A stretch of DNA of 7,027 nucleotides from Candidatus Dormiibacterota bacterium. GTDB taxonomy: Bacteria; Chloroflexota; Dormibacteria; Aeolococcales; Bog-877. A program made the translations under genes and the position numbers. Positions 1 through 6,449 of the stretch are shown piece by piece. The stretch lies in contig PKXE01000174.1 of assembly GCA_003132265.1 (NCBI GenBank), positions 9,439 to 16,465 of the forward strand. Direction: 5' to 3'. Below the pieces are notes generated by a model. It was not told where the DNA came from, did no database searches, and saw nothing but the letters and a program-made list of their open reading frames with translations. Each line of letters starts with the position of its first letter. Positions within the stretch are counted from its first letter, which is position 1.

Positions 1-902
1 ACCACCGCCAGGTGGGTCTTGGCGAGCTGCATCTCCTGGAGCAGCTCGCCCAAGCGCTTGGCCTCCGGAACGAACGTCGGCGGCCGGGCGAGGCTCCCGA
101 CCCTAGGTTCCTCGGCGCGGTCCTGCCGGCTGCTCCCCAGCAGGTCCTTGGCGTAGATGACGCCGGTGATGTTGTCCACCGTCTCCTCGTAGACCGGGAT
201 GCGGCTGTGGCCGTGCTCCCGGATCTCCGCAATCGCCTCATCCACGGTGGAGTCGGAGGGTAGGGCGACCATCTGGACCCGAGGCACCATCACCTCGCGG
301 ACTGGCTTGTCAGTCATCTCCAACACTCCGTGGATCATCTCCCGCTCCTCCTCCTCAACGATGCCCTCCTGCTCGCTGGCTGAGACCAGCTCCTTCAGCT
401 CCTCCTCAGTCAGGAACGCGTTACGCCGTCCGCCCTCGCCGGGCAGTAGCCGGAAGAAGACGGCTGAGATCGCGGTGAGCACTACCACCACCGGGGCGAG
501 AAGTTTGGTCGCCAGCGCCACCGGACGGGCCACCCGGCGGGCCATCGCCTCGTTGTGCTGGAGGGCGTAGGTCTTGGGTCCGAGCTCGCAAAAGAGGAGA
601 ACCAGGATGGCCAGGGCCACCGCCGCCCAGATGGCCGCGCCATTTCCGAGGTGCTGGGCCGCCAGCAAAGTGGCGGCCGATGAAGCCAGCATCAAAGCGA
701 GGGTGTTGGTGACCAGGATCGTCCCCAAATACCCGCCCGGGTTCCGGTGGAGACGTTCGACCAGCGCCGCCTTCTGATCGCCCTCCCGTCGCCGGGTCCT
801 CAGCCAGATGCGGCTTACCGACGTCAGCGAAGTCTCGGCAGTGGCCGAGAGCCCGGCCAGGACCAGAGCCACCACCAAGACGGCGCCCAACCACCCACTC
901 AT
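1..902 (-). CDS. CNNM/CorC-HlyC family membrane protein (DUF21 + CBS), C-terminus cut by window edge
   Basis: This is an integral membrane protein of the 'hemolysin'/CNNM family, known for Mg2+ or Co2+ transport or resistance. About 300 residues are visible; family members are usually 420-450, so the second CBS motif and the CorC_HlyC domain lie beyond the left edge. The DUF21 region spans residues 1-155, with hydrophobic segments near 4-20, 58-82, 88-106 and 130-150. The family signature AETSLTSVSRIWLR is at 22-35 and CELGPKTYAL at 105-114. A Glu-rich linker (165-190) leads into the first CBS motif (about 200-258, with HSRIPVYEE and ITGVIYAKDLL). The ATG at 902 is chosen because it begins right before the first helix and no in-frame start lies upstream, although no good ribosome site is seen. 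It lies 176 bp after prs on the same strand. Family assignment is secure; the transported ion is not known from sequence. Confidence 0.93.
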   Translation of the reverse strand, partial: MSGWLGAVLVVALVLAGLSATAETSLTSVSRIWLRTRRREGDQKAALVERLHRNPGGYLGTILVTNTLALMLASSAATLLAAQHLGNGAAIWAAVALAILVLLFCELGPKTYALQHNEAMARRVARPVALATKLLAPVVVVLTAISAVFFRLLPGEGGRRNAFLTEEELKELVSASEQEGIVEEEEREMIHGVLEMTDKPVREVMVPRVQMVALPSDSTVDEAIAEIREHGHSRIPVYEETVDNITGVIYAKDLLGSSRQDRAEEPRVGSLARPPTFVPEAKRLGELLQEMQLAKTHLAV

Positions 903-1078
903 CGGGACTTTGGGTGGGACGCCAGCAGCACTCTTGCTCGGCTCATCGGTGCTCGGCTGGGGACTTGCCAGCGGGGGGCGCCCCCACCCTCCCCCGGGGA
1001 GCGGATCAGCGGCAAATTTGGTATGTCGGCGGGTGAGCCAGCGCTCATCTTCCGACCGAGTCTAGCAGGCGGTTCCAA

Positions 1079-2008
1079 TCACCGAAACAGCGCCGAGACG
1101 CTGCGACCCTCGTGGACCCGAACAATGGCCTCGGCGATGAGCGGCGCCACCGAGACCTGGGTCACCTTGGGGCTGTCGGCTATCTCCTTGGCCAGCGGGA
1201 TGCTGTCGGTGACCACGAGCTCATCGACCGGGGCCTCTTCCAACTTGGCCAGGGCGCCGTTGCTGAACACACCGTGGGTGGCCAGGACATCAACTGAGAT
1301 TGCCCCCTTCGTGATGAGGGCGTGGGCCGCGCCAGCCAGGGTGGAGGCGGTGGAGATCAGGTCGTCCACCAGCACGCACCGGCTCCCCTCGACCTCGCCG
1401 ATGACGTTCAGAATCTCGACGTCATCGTCCCTGGGTCGCCGCTTGTCGATGATCGCTAGAGGCGAGTCCAGCCGGCGCGCGATCGCCCTGGCGCGAGCGG
1501 TCCCACCCACGTCCGGTGACACCACCACCAAGGGCTGGCGGCCATGACGGGCGCGCACGTGGGCTGCCAGGATCTTGTTGGCGGTGAGCGCGTCGACGGG
1601 GATGTCGAAGAAACCCTGAATGGCCTCGGCGTGGAGGTCGAGGACGATCATCCGCTCGGCCCCCGCGACCTGGAGGAAGTTGGCCATGAGCTTGGCCGAA
1701 ATCGGGTCCCTCGCCTGGGTCTTCTTCTCCTTGCGGGCGTAGCCGTAGTAGGGCAGCACCGCGTTGATGCGGGCGGCGCTGGCCCGGCGCAGGGCGTCCA
1801 GGATGACGAACAACTCCATGTAGTTGTCGTTGACCGGCGGACAGGTCGGCTGGATCAGGAAGACGTCGTGGCCGCGCACGGACTCTCCGATCTTCACGTC
1901 GAACTCGCCGTCCGCGAACCTGGTGATCTCCATCGGCGCCAGTGGCACCCCGACCTCCTCGGAGATCCGCCGGCCCAGCTCGGGATTGGCGGTGCCGCAG
2001 AGCAACAT
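1079..2008 (-). CDS. prs: Ribose-phosphate pyrophosphokinase (PRPP synthetase)
   Basis: Cytosolic enzyme that transfers pyrophosphate from ATP to ribose 5-phosphate, giving PRPP for purine, pyrimidine, histidine and tryptophan synthesis. From the chosen ATG it has 309 residues, a normal class I length. Visible motifs are FADGE (31-35), the ATP loop YGYARKEKK (88-96), the metal site DLHAEAIQGFF (124-134), SPDVGG (164-169), DKRRPR (188-193) and the ribose-phosphate loop DDLISTAST (215-223). That loop differs from the usual DDxIDTxGT. The ATG at 2008 has GGAAGGG six bases upstream. An in-frame GTG at 2032 overlaps the glmU stop as GTGA and would give 317 residues with a weaker GAGGA site; it is a real alternative. 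The longer frame to 2083 is unlikely because it runs back into glmU. The gene follows glmU closely, as in many bacteria, so the two are probably cotranscribed. Confidence 0.96.
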   Translation of the reverse strand: MLLCGTANPELGRRISEEVGVPLAPMEITRFADGEFDVKIGESVRGHDVFLIQPTCPPVNDNYMELFVILDALRRASAARINAVLPYYGYARKEKKTQARDPISAKLMANFLQVAGAERMIVLDLHAEAIQGFFDIPVDALTANKILAAHVRARHGRQPLVVVSPDVGGTARARAIARRLDSPLAIIDKRRPRDDDVEILNVIGEVEGSRCVLVDDLISTASTLAGAAHALITKGAISVDVLATHGVFSNGALAKLEEAPVDELVVTDSIPLAKEIADSPKVTQVSVAPLIAEAIVRVHEGRSVSALFR

Positions 2009-2028
2009 CAGCGGCCCTTCCGACCCGT

Positions 2029-3420
2029 TCACGAGGCGTCCTCGGTGGCGTTGGTAGCCTTCGCCCGGCGCCGGGCGACCCATCCCAGAATGTTGCGTTG
2101 GCGGGCCCTAGCCACCGCCAGGGAACCCTGGGGCACGTCGTTGGTAATTATCGAGCCGGCCCCGGTGTAGGCTCCCTCGCCGACCTCGACCGGGGCCACC
2201 AAGATTGTCCCGCTGCCCAGCCTGGCGCCGTCCGCGATCACCGTACGATGCTTCATCTGCCCATCCCAGTTGGCCGTGATGCTGCCGGCACCGTAGTTGA
2301 CGTCGCGGCCCACCTCCGCGTCCCCCACGTAGCTGAGATGAGGGATCTGGCTACCCTCGCCCACCCGACTGCGGACCACCTCGGTGAAGGTGCCCAGGTG
2401 GGTCTTCGGACCCATCTCGGAATCGGGGCGCACGCGGTTGAACGGTCCGACATCCACTCCATCGGCCAGCTTACAGCCGCTGAGGTGGGATCGGCCGATC
2501 CGGCAGCCGTTCCCAATCTCAACGTCTTCCAGTTCTGCGAACGGCCCGATCACGCAATCGGAGCCAATCCGGCTCTTGCCGCGGATCACGGTCCCCGGGG
2601 CGATCACGGTGTCCGCCCCCACCTCCACGTCGCAGTCGACCCAGGTGGCCGACGGATCAGTCACGGTGACTCCCGCCAGCATCAGGCGTCTCAGCGTTCG
2701 ACGTCGCAGGGCCGCCTCGGCCTGCGCCAGCTGAACCCGATCATTCACCTGGATCGCCTCGTCGGGATCCGTAGCCTCGACCGTGACTGCGCCCCCCGCC
2801 ACCATCTGGGGCAGCCAGCTGAGGTAGAGCTCCCCCTGGGTGTTGTCCGCGGTGAGCTTGGCCAGCGCCTCCCACAGCTGCGGCAACGAAAACGCGTATG
2901 CGCCGAGGTTGACCTCCGCGGGCGCACCATCCCAGGGCTCGTCGGCATCCTCGACGATCTTGGTAAGTCGCCCATCCCCGGAGCGAACGATCCGGCCATA
3001 GCCTCGGGCCTCCGTCACGGCGGCGGTCAACACTGCGGCCCCCGCTTCAGAGGCGTCGAGTGCTTCGATCAACCGGGTGAGCGAGGCCGCGCTCAGCAGG
3101 GGCATGTCCCCCGGGAGCACCAGTACCACCACCTCCCCGGCCAGCGCGGCGCGGGCCTCGGCCACCGCCGCGGCGGTGCCCTTGGGTTCGGCCTGCACCA
3201 CCAGCTCAGCCCGCGCCTGCAGCCTCGCGCGGACGGAGCCGTCAAGCTCCGACACCACCAAGATCGGCCGGCCCGAGGTTGCGGCCTCAGCAGCCCGCAG
3301 AGAATGCTCCAGCAGGGAAAGACCGCCGACGGGGTGCAAGACCTTGGGCACGCGGGAGCGCATCCTCTTCCCGCTACCGGCCGCCAGAACCACCGCCCGC
3401 GCAGCCGAGCGTTCGCTCAA
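2029..3420 (-). CDS. glmU: Bifunctional GlmU: GlcN-1-P acetyltransferase / GlcNAc-1-P uridyltransferase
   Basis: Cytosolic enzyme making UDP-GlcNAc, the precursor of peptidoglycan and other envelope sugars. It has 463 residues, normal for the family. The N-terminal uridyltransferase has LAAGSGKRM (12-20), PKVLHP (25-30), QAEPKGT (76-82), GDMPL with D105 (104-108), GYGRI (140-144), E157, N171 and VNDR (225-228). From about 255 a left-handed beta-helix of hexapeptide repeats forms the acetyltransferase. It holds RPDSE with R331, catalytic-base candidate H361 in PHLSYVGD, N375, N384 and K390. The residue matching E. coli K351 is valine here (V349). The start is a TTG at 3420 preceded by GGGGTGG; no in-frame ATG or GTG is seen just upstream, and the next downstream candidate would cut into the nucleotide-binding loop. 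An extended -10 promoter candidate lies about 50 bases upstream, and prs follows at once. Confidence 0.97.
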   Translation of the reverse strand: MSERSAARAVVLAAGSGKRMRSRVPKVLHPVGGLSLLEHSLRAAEAATSGRPILVVSELDGSVRARLQARAELVVQAEPKGTAAAVAEARAALAGEVVVLVLPGDMPLLSAASLTRLIEALDASEAGAAVLTAAVTEARGYGRIVRSGDGRLTKIVEDADEPWDGAPAEVNLGAYAFSLPQLWEALAKLTADNTQGELYLSWLPQMVAGGAVTVEATDPDEAIQVNDRVQLAQAEAALRRRTLRRLMLAGVTVTDPSATWVDCDVEVGADTVIAPGTVIRGKSRIGSDCVIGPFAELEDVEIGNGCRIGRSHLSGCKLADGVDVGPFNRVRPDSEMGPKTHLGTFTEVVRSRVGEGSQIPHLSYVGDAEVGRDVNYGAGSITANWDGQMKHRTVIADGARLGSGTILVAPVEVGEGAYTGAGSIITNDVPQGSLAVARARQRNILGWVARRRAKATNATEDAS

Positions 3421-3468
3421 TTTCCACCCCGCTGCCAGCCTGGTCCGTGAACTCGCCAGCGGCTTCCG

Positions 3469-3495
3469 AGTATAGCAACGGGCGGTTTTGGTCCA
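3469..3495 (-). promoter_or_regulatory. Candidate promoter for the glmU-prs cluster
   Basis: On the minus strand the 99-bp gap between the divergent genes holds TGCTATACT. This is a TATACT -10 hexamer (3474 to 3469), five of six to consensus, with the TGn extension. A weak -35 match, TGGACC, lies at 3495-3490 with a short 15-base spacer. Transcription would begin near 3462, leaving a leader of about 40 bases before the TTG start. The -10 is clear; the rest is inference. Confidence 0.5.
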
Positions 3496-3519
3496 GCCGC
3501 ATGGCGCGGGATCACCGTT

Positions 3520-4344
3520 ATGCTGCCGGTCGTGGCTCCCAGTTCAGGGGATTCTGACTCCCAGCTCCTCATCTGCTCGCGTCCCGCGCCGGGCGTCATC
3601 CAGATCGCCCTCAACCAACCTCGGCGCCGCAACGCGTTAACCGAGCAGGTGGCGCAGGTGCTCCGCCAGGAGTTGGCGAGGGTAGCGGCCGACCCCTCAG
3701 CCAGGGCGCTGGTCCTGACCGGAGCCGGGTCGGCGTTCTGCGCCGGGGCCGACCTGGGGTCGCTGGGCGCAGAAGCCGCCACGCCAGCCGCCAAGCGCAA
3801 GGTCCTCGCCGATTACTACCGCGCCTTCCTGGACCTCCGCGACCTCTCGATCCCGACCGTCGCGGCAGTCAACGGCCCGGCGATCGGGGCGGGTCTCAAC
3901 CTGGCCCTCTGCTGCGACCTCCGGGTGGTCGGTGACGACGCCCAGCTGGCGGCCCCCTTCGTCAAACTGGGCATTCACCCCGGCGGCGGCGCCACCTGGA
4001 TGCTGACCCGAGTGATCGGGCCCGCCGCGGCCCGCGAGCTGCTGCTGCTGGGGCAGCCGATCGGCGCGGAGCGGGCCGTCCAACTGGGGCTCGCCAATCG
4101 GATGGTCCCGGCGGCTCAGCTGCAGGCGGCGGCGCTGGAGTGGGCGACCGCTCTGGCTGCCCTACCCAGTCCCGTGCTGAGGAACCTCAAGCACACTCTG
4201 GCAATGGCCGAGGCCGGGGCCAGCCTGGACGCCGTCCTCGCCTTCGAGACCGAGGCCCAGGCGTCCTCGCTAGCTAGCGAGGACGCCCGCGAGGGCTGGG
4301 CCGCGCTCCGGGAGCACCGGCCGCCCCAGTTCCACGACCGCTAG
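3520..4344 (+). CDS. Enoyl-CoA hydratase/isomerase (crotonase) family protein lacking both canonical catalytic Glu
   Basis: This is a crotonase-fold acyl-CoA-binding protein of 274 residues, typical length. Family motifs are [10 protein letters not shown] (31-40), the oxyanion-hole region SAFCAGADL (71-79), [19 protein letters not shown] (118-136), [20 protein letters not shown] (145-164) and ARELLLLG (171-178). Aligning to rat mitochondrial enoyl-CoA hydratase, Glu144 falls on N127 and Glu164 on F147, with the same 20-residue spacing. Standard water addition is therefore unlikely. The CoA-ester and oxyanion features look intact, so an isomerase, other crotonase chemistry or a non-catalytic acyl-CoA role is possible. 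The substrate is unknown. The start may be ATG 3520 or the in-frame GTG at 3532, 7 bases after TATGCT, which would give a leaderless 270-residue form; neither has a clear ribosome site. The gene is divergent from glmU and its end overlaps convergent nth by 71 bp. Confidence 0.9.
   Translation: MLPVVAPSSGDSDSQLLICSRPAPGVIQIALNQPRRRNALTEQVAQVLRQELARVAADPSARALVLTGAGSAFCAGADLGSLGAEAATPAAKRKVLADYYRAFLDLRDLSIPTVAAVNGPAIGAGLNLALCCDLRVVGDDAQLAAPFVKLGIHPGGGATWMLTRVIGPAAARELLLLGQPIGAERAVQLGLANRMVPAAQLQAAALEWATALAALPSPVLRNLKHTLAMAEAGASLDAVLAFETEAQASSLASEDAREGWAALREHRPPQFHDR
4260..4287. repeat. Perfect 28-bp palindrome at the ech/nth convergent overlap
   Basis: GGCGTCCTCGCTAG is followed directly by its exact reverse complement, with no spacer and no mismatch. 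It lies inside the last 30 codons of the crotonase gene and contains the nth stop codon (TAG at 4276-4274). The centre CTAGCTAG carries two CTAG tetramers, a sequence often scarce in bacterial genomes. No T-run follows on either strand, so it is not a textbook intrinsic terminator. It could be a bidirectional termination or pausing hairpin or a protein-binding site. Confidence 0.85.
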
Positions 4345-5047
4345 CTGGCTTCGGAGTAGCGCGTCCGGCCCTCCCGGCCCGCAGAGATGAGGATGGGCAC
4401 CACGATTCGAGGACGCAAACCTCGCACCGAGGACGGCGGGCCACGCACACCTGCCGTCCGTGGAGGATGAGCCGGAGGCTGAGCCCGGTCCACTCGTGGG
4501 GGGGCACCATCCGGCAGATCTCGGTCTCGATCTTGACCGGGTCCTGGACCCGAACCAGACCCAAGCGGTTGCTGACGCGAATGACATGGGTGTCCACCGG
4601 GAATCCCGGCTGGTCGAAGGCGACTCCCAAGATCACATTGGCGGTCTTGCGGCCGACCCCGGGAAGGCTGGTCAGCCCCTCCATGGTGTCCGGCACCTCG
4701 CCCGCGAATTTCTCGCAGAGGACCCTACCCATGCCGATCAAGGACCGCGCCTTCGCCCGAAAGAATCCGGTCGCGTGGATCAACTCCTCCAGCTCCCCCG
4801 GGTCGGCTCCGGCGTAGTCCGCGGCGGTCGGGAACCGGGCGAAGAGGGCGGGGGTCACCCGGTTGACCCGCTCGTCGGTGGTCTGGGCGGAGAGGATGGT
4901 GGCGACCAGCAGTTCCAGCGGATTGGCGTGGTCCAGGGCGCAAGCCGCCGGATAGTTCTGGGCCAGCATCGCCGCCGTCGCCAGGGCGCGCTGCCGAGGG
5001 GTCCGGGGCAGATCGGAGCCAGCGGGCGCCACCTCCGCACGGTTCAC
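4274..5047 (-). CDS. nth: Endonuclease III (DNA glycosylase/AP lyase)
   Basis: Base-excision repair enzyme that removes oxidised pyrimidines and cuts at abasic sites through a lysine Schiff base. It has 257 residues. [11 protein letters not shown] is at 52-62, and the helix-hairpin-helix [10 protein letters not shown] at 128-137 carries the catalytic lysine K134. [14 protein letters not shown] (151-164) carries the catalytic aspartate D152. The [4Fe-4S] loop is intact as C201-x6-C208-x2-C211-x5-C217. After the cluster comes a low-complexity tail of about 40 residues rich in Ala, Gly, Pro and Arg, longer than in E. coli Nth (211 residues), whose coding end overlaps the crotonase gene antisense. 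The start is a GTG at 5047 with only a weak GAGGC-like site. The first 18 or so residues are variable, so the internal GTG at codon 6 is possible. The gene is divergent from the copper lipoprotein gene, with a 41-bp gap. Confidence 0.96.
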   Translation of the reverse strand: MNRAEVAPAGSDLPRTPRQRALATAAMLAQNYPAACALDHANPLELLVATILSAQTTDERVNRVTPALFARFPTAADYAGADPGELEELIHATGFFRAKARSLIGMGRVLCEKFAGEVPDTMEGLTSLPGVGRKTANVILGVAFDQPGFPVDTHVIRVSNRLGLVRVQDPVKIETEICRMVPPHEWTGLSLRLILHGRQVCVARRPRCEVCVLESWCPSSSLRAGRAGRATPKPASGRGTGAAGAPGARPSPRGRPR

Positions 5048-5076
5048 CGGGACTGCCTCAGTGGCCCCGGGGCGGC

Positions 5077-5088
5077 TATCCTGAATCC
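5077..5088 (+). promoter_or_regulatory. Candidate -10 element giving a leaderless transcript
   Basis: TATCCT (5077-5082) fits the TAnnnT -10 pattern used by many high-GC bacteria. It ends six bases before the ATG at 5089, so transcription would begin at or next to the start codon. No ribosome-binding sequence is visible upstream of the ATG and no convincing -35 is seen, which fits a leaderless mRNA but does not prove it. Confidence 0.4.
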
Positions 5089-5583
5089 ATGCTGGCGGCC
5101 CGATTGCACGGAACGGCTGCGCGACTTCGGAGTCGCGGTGCCGGGGCCATGGCCGCCACCTTGGTGCTGGGCTTCCTTTTGGCCGGGTGCAGCTTCTTCG
5201 GCGAGGGCGGTACCCCAGGCAGCGCCCACATTCAATTCCAGCACGGCGACCAGGTCAATCAAGCCGACGCCAATCTCAAGATCAAGGCCATCCCCACCCC
5301 TCCCAAGAATCCCGAATACCGGGTGATCATTTACCACAACGTCAACACCGTGGGCGCGTTCGTCCCGGAGGAGATGACCGTACCGGTGGGAGCCACCGTG
5401 GAGTGGATCTGGACCGACCAGTACGACCAGCACAACGTCTGGTGGATCGACCAGGAGTTGATCAACTCACCCACCAAGGGGTCGGGCTACCGCTGGGCGG
5501 TTCAATTCCTGACCCCGGGCACCTACGACTATTACTGCACCCTCCACCCCGGCATGCAGGGCACGGTGATTGTCAAAGGTTAG
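5089..5583 (+). CDS. Plastocyanin-like type-1 copper (cupredoxin) lipoprotein
   Basis: This is an exported, lipid-anchored copper protein of 164 residues, probably a one-electron carrier on the outer face of the membrane. A basic n-region (Arg 5, 12, 14, 16) and a hydrophobic stretch (21-33) end in the lipobox LAGC, with C34 the predicted lipidated cysteine. A variable linker precedes the cupredoxin fold (about 77-163). The type-1 copper ligands are all present: H115 in YDQHNV, then C150, H153 and M156 in the motif C-T-L-H-P-G-M. Tyr and Trp residues are frequent around 107-119 and 134-149. The ATG at 5089 is kept because a TATCCT element lies just upstream; M21 (ATG 5149) would leave a very short signal without the basic residues. 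The stop overlaps the next lipoprotein gene by 14 bases, so the two are probably cotranscribed. Its redox partner is not identified by sequence. Confidence 0.9.
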   Translation: MLAARLHGTAARLRSRGAGAMAATLVLGFLLAGCSFFGEGGTPGSAHIQFQHGDQVNQADANLKIKAIPTPPKNPEYRVIIYHNVNTVGAFVPEEMTVPVGATVEWIWTDQYDQHNVWWIDQELINSPTKGSGYRWAVQFLTPGTYDYYCTLHPGMQGTVIVKG

Positions 5584-6004
5584 GCGACTGCGCCTGAAGT
5601 CGATCCTTGGGGCGGTCCCGGCAGTGGCGCTGGCCGGAGTCCTGCTCTCCGCCTGCATCGGCCCGGCTCCGCCAGCGCGGGATGCGCTCAACCAGTGGCT
5701 GACCGACGTCAGGGCCCACTCGGTGGCCTACGCCTACACCCTGCTCAGCCGGAACGCCGCCGCGCGCACCGAGTACGACGCCTTCTTCGCCGGAGTGAAC
5801 GAGAGCCACGCCACCTTCAAGGTCAGGTCCTTGAAGGTGATCTCTGCCAACGACGTGGAGGCGATGGTGAAGGTCACGTCCCCAGGGGCGGCGCACGCCA
5901 GCTCGGTCAAGGTACAAATCGTCGAGGAGGGGAACGCTGGCGACTGGCTGATCGGAGCCCCGTTCTCGACCCAGGGTGCCCGGGCGATCCTCGACTTCCA
6001 GTAG
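5570..6004 (+). CDS. Small lipoprotein, possibly NTF2/DUF4878-like
   Basis: This predicted lipoprotein has 144 residues. Its basic n-region (K3, R5, R6, R8, K10) is followed by a hydrophobic segment (12-26) and the lipobox LSAC with C29. The mature part begins with an amphipathic stretch that looks helical (ARDALNQWLTDVRAH, 36-50), then a YAYTLLS segment (54-60). A strand-rich half follows (FKVRSLKVIS at 83-92, EAMVKV at 97-102, SVKVQIVEE at 112-120, DWLIGAPF at 125-132). That helix-then-sheet order and the closing 'DWLI' strand resemble small NTF2-like or DUF4878 lipoproteins, but I cannot confirm the family. The start is a TTG at 5570 inside the end of the copper lipoprotein gene; no ATG or GTG would keep the signal peptide whole. 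The 14-base overlap suggests translational coupling. Its stop lies 16 bp from the convergent gene, with no terminator seen. Confidence 0.82.
   Translation: MSKVRRLRLKSILGAVPAVALAGVLLSACIGPAPPARDALNQWLTDVRAHSVAYAYTLLSRNAAARTEYDAFFAGVNESHATFKVRSLKVISANDVEAMVKVTSPGAAHASSVKVQIVEEGNAGDWLIGAPFSTQGARAILDFQ
5812..5839 (+). repeat. Inverted repeat (11-bp arms, 6-base loop) inside the lipoprotein gene
   Basis: CACCTTCAAGG at 5812-5822 is matched exactly by CCTTGAAGGTG at 5829-5839, with loop TCAGGT. It lies within codons for residues 81-90 of the lipoprotein and could fold as an mRNA hairpin. No T-run follows. The arms match exactly, but a functional role is only a possibility. Confidence 0.6.
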
Positions 6005-6020
6005 CCGCGATCGGCGCCCG

Positions 6021-6449
6021 TCAGACGGAGGTCGGTGGCTCACTCCCGGCCGGGACCCGGCGCACCGCCAGGGCTCGCGGCGGCAGGTCGCTGCCCTTCT
6101 CCAGAAACGGCAGCAGGTGGTCGGAGACGCCCGCGCGCCGCAACTTCTCCCAGCCGTCCTCAACCGAAAGCTCAGTCGTCACGACGACTTCCTCGCCAAT
6201 CAGCCGGACCTGCCACTCAAGTGCCTCCAGCCGCCTCAGCACGTCGGAGATCAGGATCAACCTCGGCTTGAGCTCGTTCGCTACCGCCGCCAGCCGGACC
6301 GAAACCGGCAGCCGGTCGATCGTGGGCCGGTCCGGGAAGGCGAAGCTGCGCACCTCGAAGTAGGTCACCAGCGAGAGCGGGATCGGCTCCTTCGTGACCG
6401 CGGCGAACTCCAAGGCGGGCTGCCGGAGCGGACGTAGGACCAGCCTCAC
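6021..6449 (-). CDS. Uncharacterised soluble protein coupled to the upstream membrane protein
   Basis: I do not recognise this 142-residue protein. It has no signal peptide or membrane helix and looks cytosolic. Hydrophobic, strand-like segments occur at 23-37 (IPLSLVTYFEVRSFA) and 62-70 (PRLILISDV). A helix-like LRRLEALEWQ (71-80) leads to RLIGEEVVVTTEL (82-94). The remainder, VEDGWEKLRRAGV (96-108) and HLLPFLEKG (111-119), reads like a compact alpha/beta domain. The tail (130-142) is Pro/Ser-rich and probably disordered. The start is a GTG at 6449 that shares GTGA with the stop of the upstream gene, with GGGAG eight bases before it, so translational coupling is likely. Codon choice and GC content match the neighbours. 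The tight coupling suggests it works with, or helps assemble or regulate, the membrane protein; this is inference only. Confidence 0.8.
   Translation of the reverse strand: MRLVLRPLRQPALEFAAVTKEPIPLSLVTYFEVRSFAFPDRPTIDRLPVSVRLAAVANELKPRLILISDVLRRLEALEWQVRLIGEEVVVTTELSVEDGWEKLRRAGVSDHLLPFLEKGSDLPPRALAVRRVPAGSEPPTSV

Noticed and set aside
973..1000. GC-only palindromes in the prs-CNNM spacer as a terminator
   Set aside because: GGGGGCGCCCCC and CCCCGGGG are short, have no proper loop and no T-run follows on the minus strand, so a terminator cannot be supported.
747..1547. A 266-codon plus-strand open frame crossing the CNNM-prs spacer
   Set aside because: It runs antisense into both real genes and has Ser/Arg/Thr-rich shadow composition with no motif.
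2009..2083. Longest possible prs start at 2083
   Set aside because: It would add 25 residues not found in the family and overlap glmU by 55 bases. The ATG at 2008, or the GTG at 2032, is better placed.
2585..2613. Direct repeat of GATCACGGT in glmU
   Set aside because: It encodes successive turns of the hexapeptide-repeat beta-helix, so similarity is expected from the protein.
3163..3178. 16-bp palindrome CACCGCCGCGGCGGTG in glmU
   Set aside because: It is made of Ala and flanking Thr/Val codons in a very GC-rich run and is easily explained by composition.
1942..3450. A 502-codon open frame on the plus strand
   Set aside because: It lies antisense to glmU, whose motifs are unmistakable over the whole length. 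The translation shows no recognisable domain and is rich in His/Arg/Gly/Pro, typical of a shadow frame in high-GC DNA.
4460..5326. A 288-codon plus-strand open frame opposite nth and into the copper lipoprotein gene
   Set aside because: It is antisense to nth with its intact active site and Fe-S loop, then out of frame with the lipoprotein. No domain is visible.
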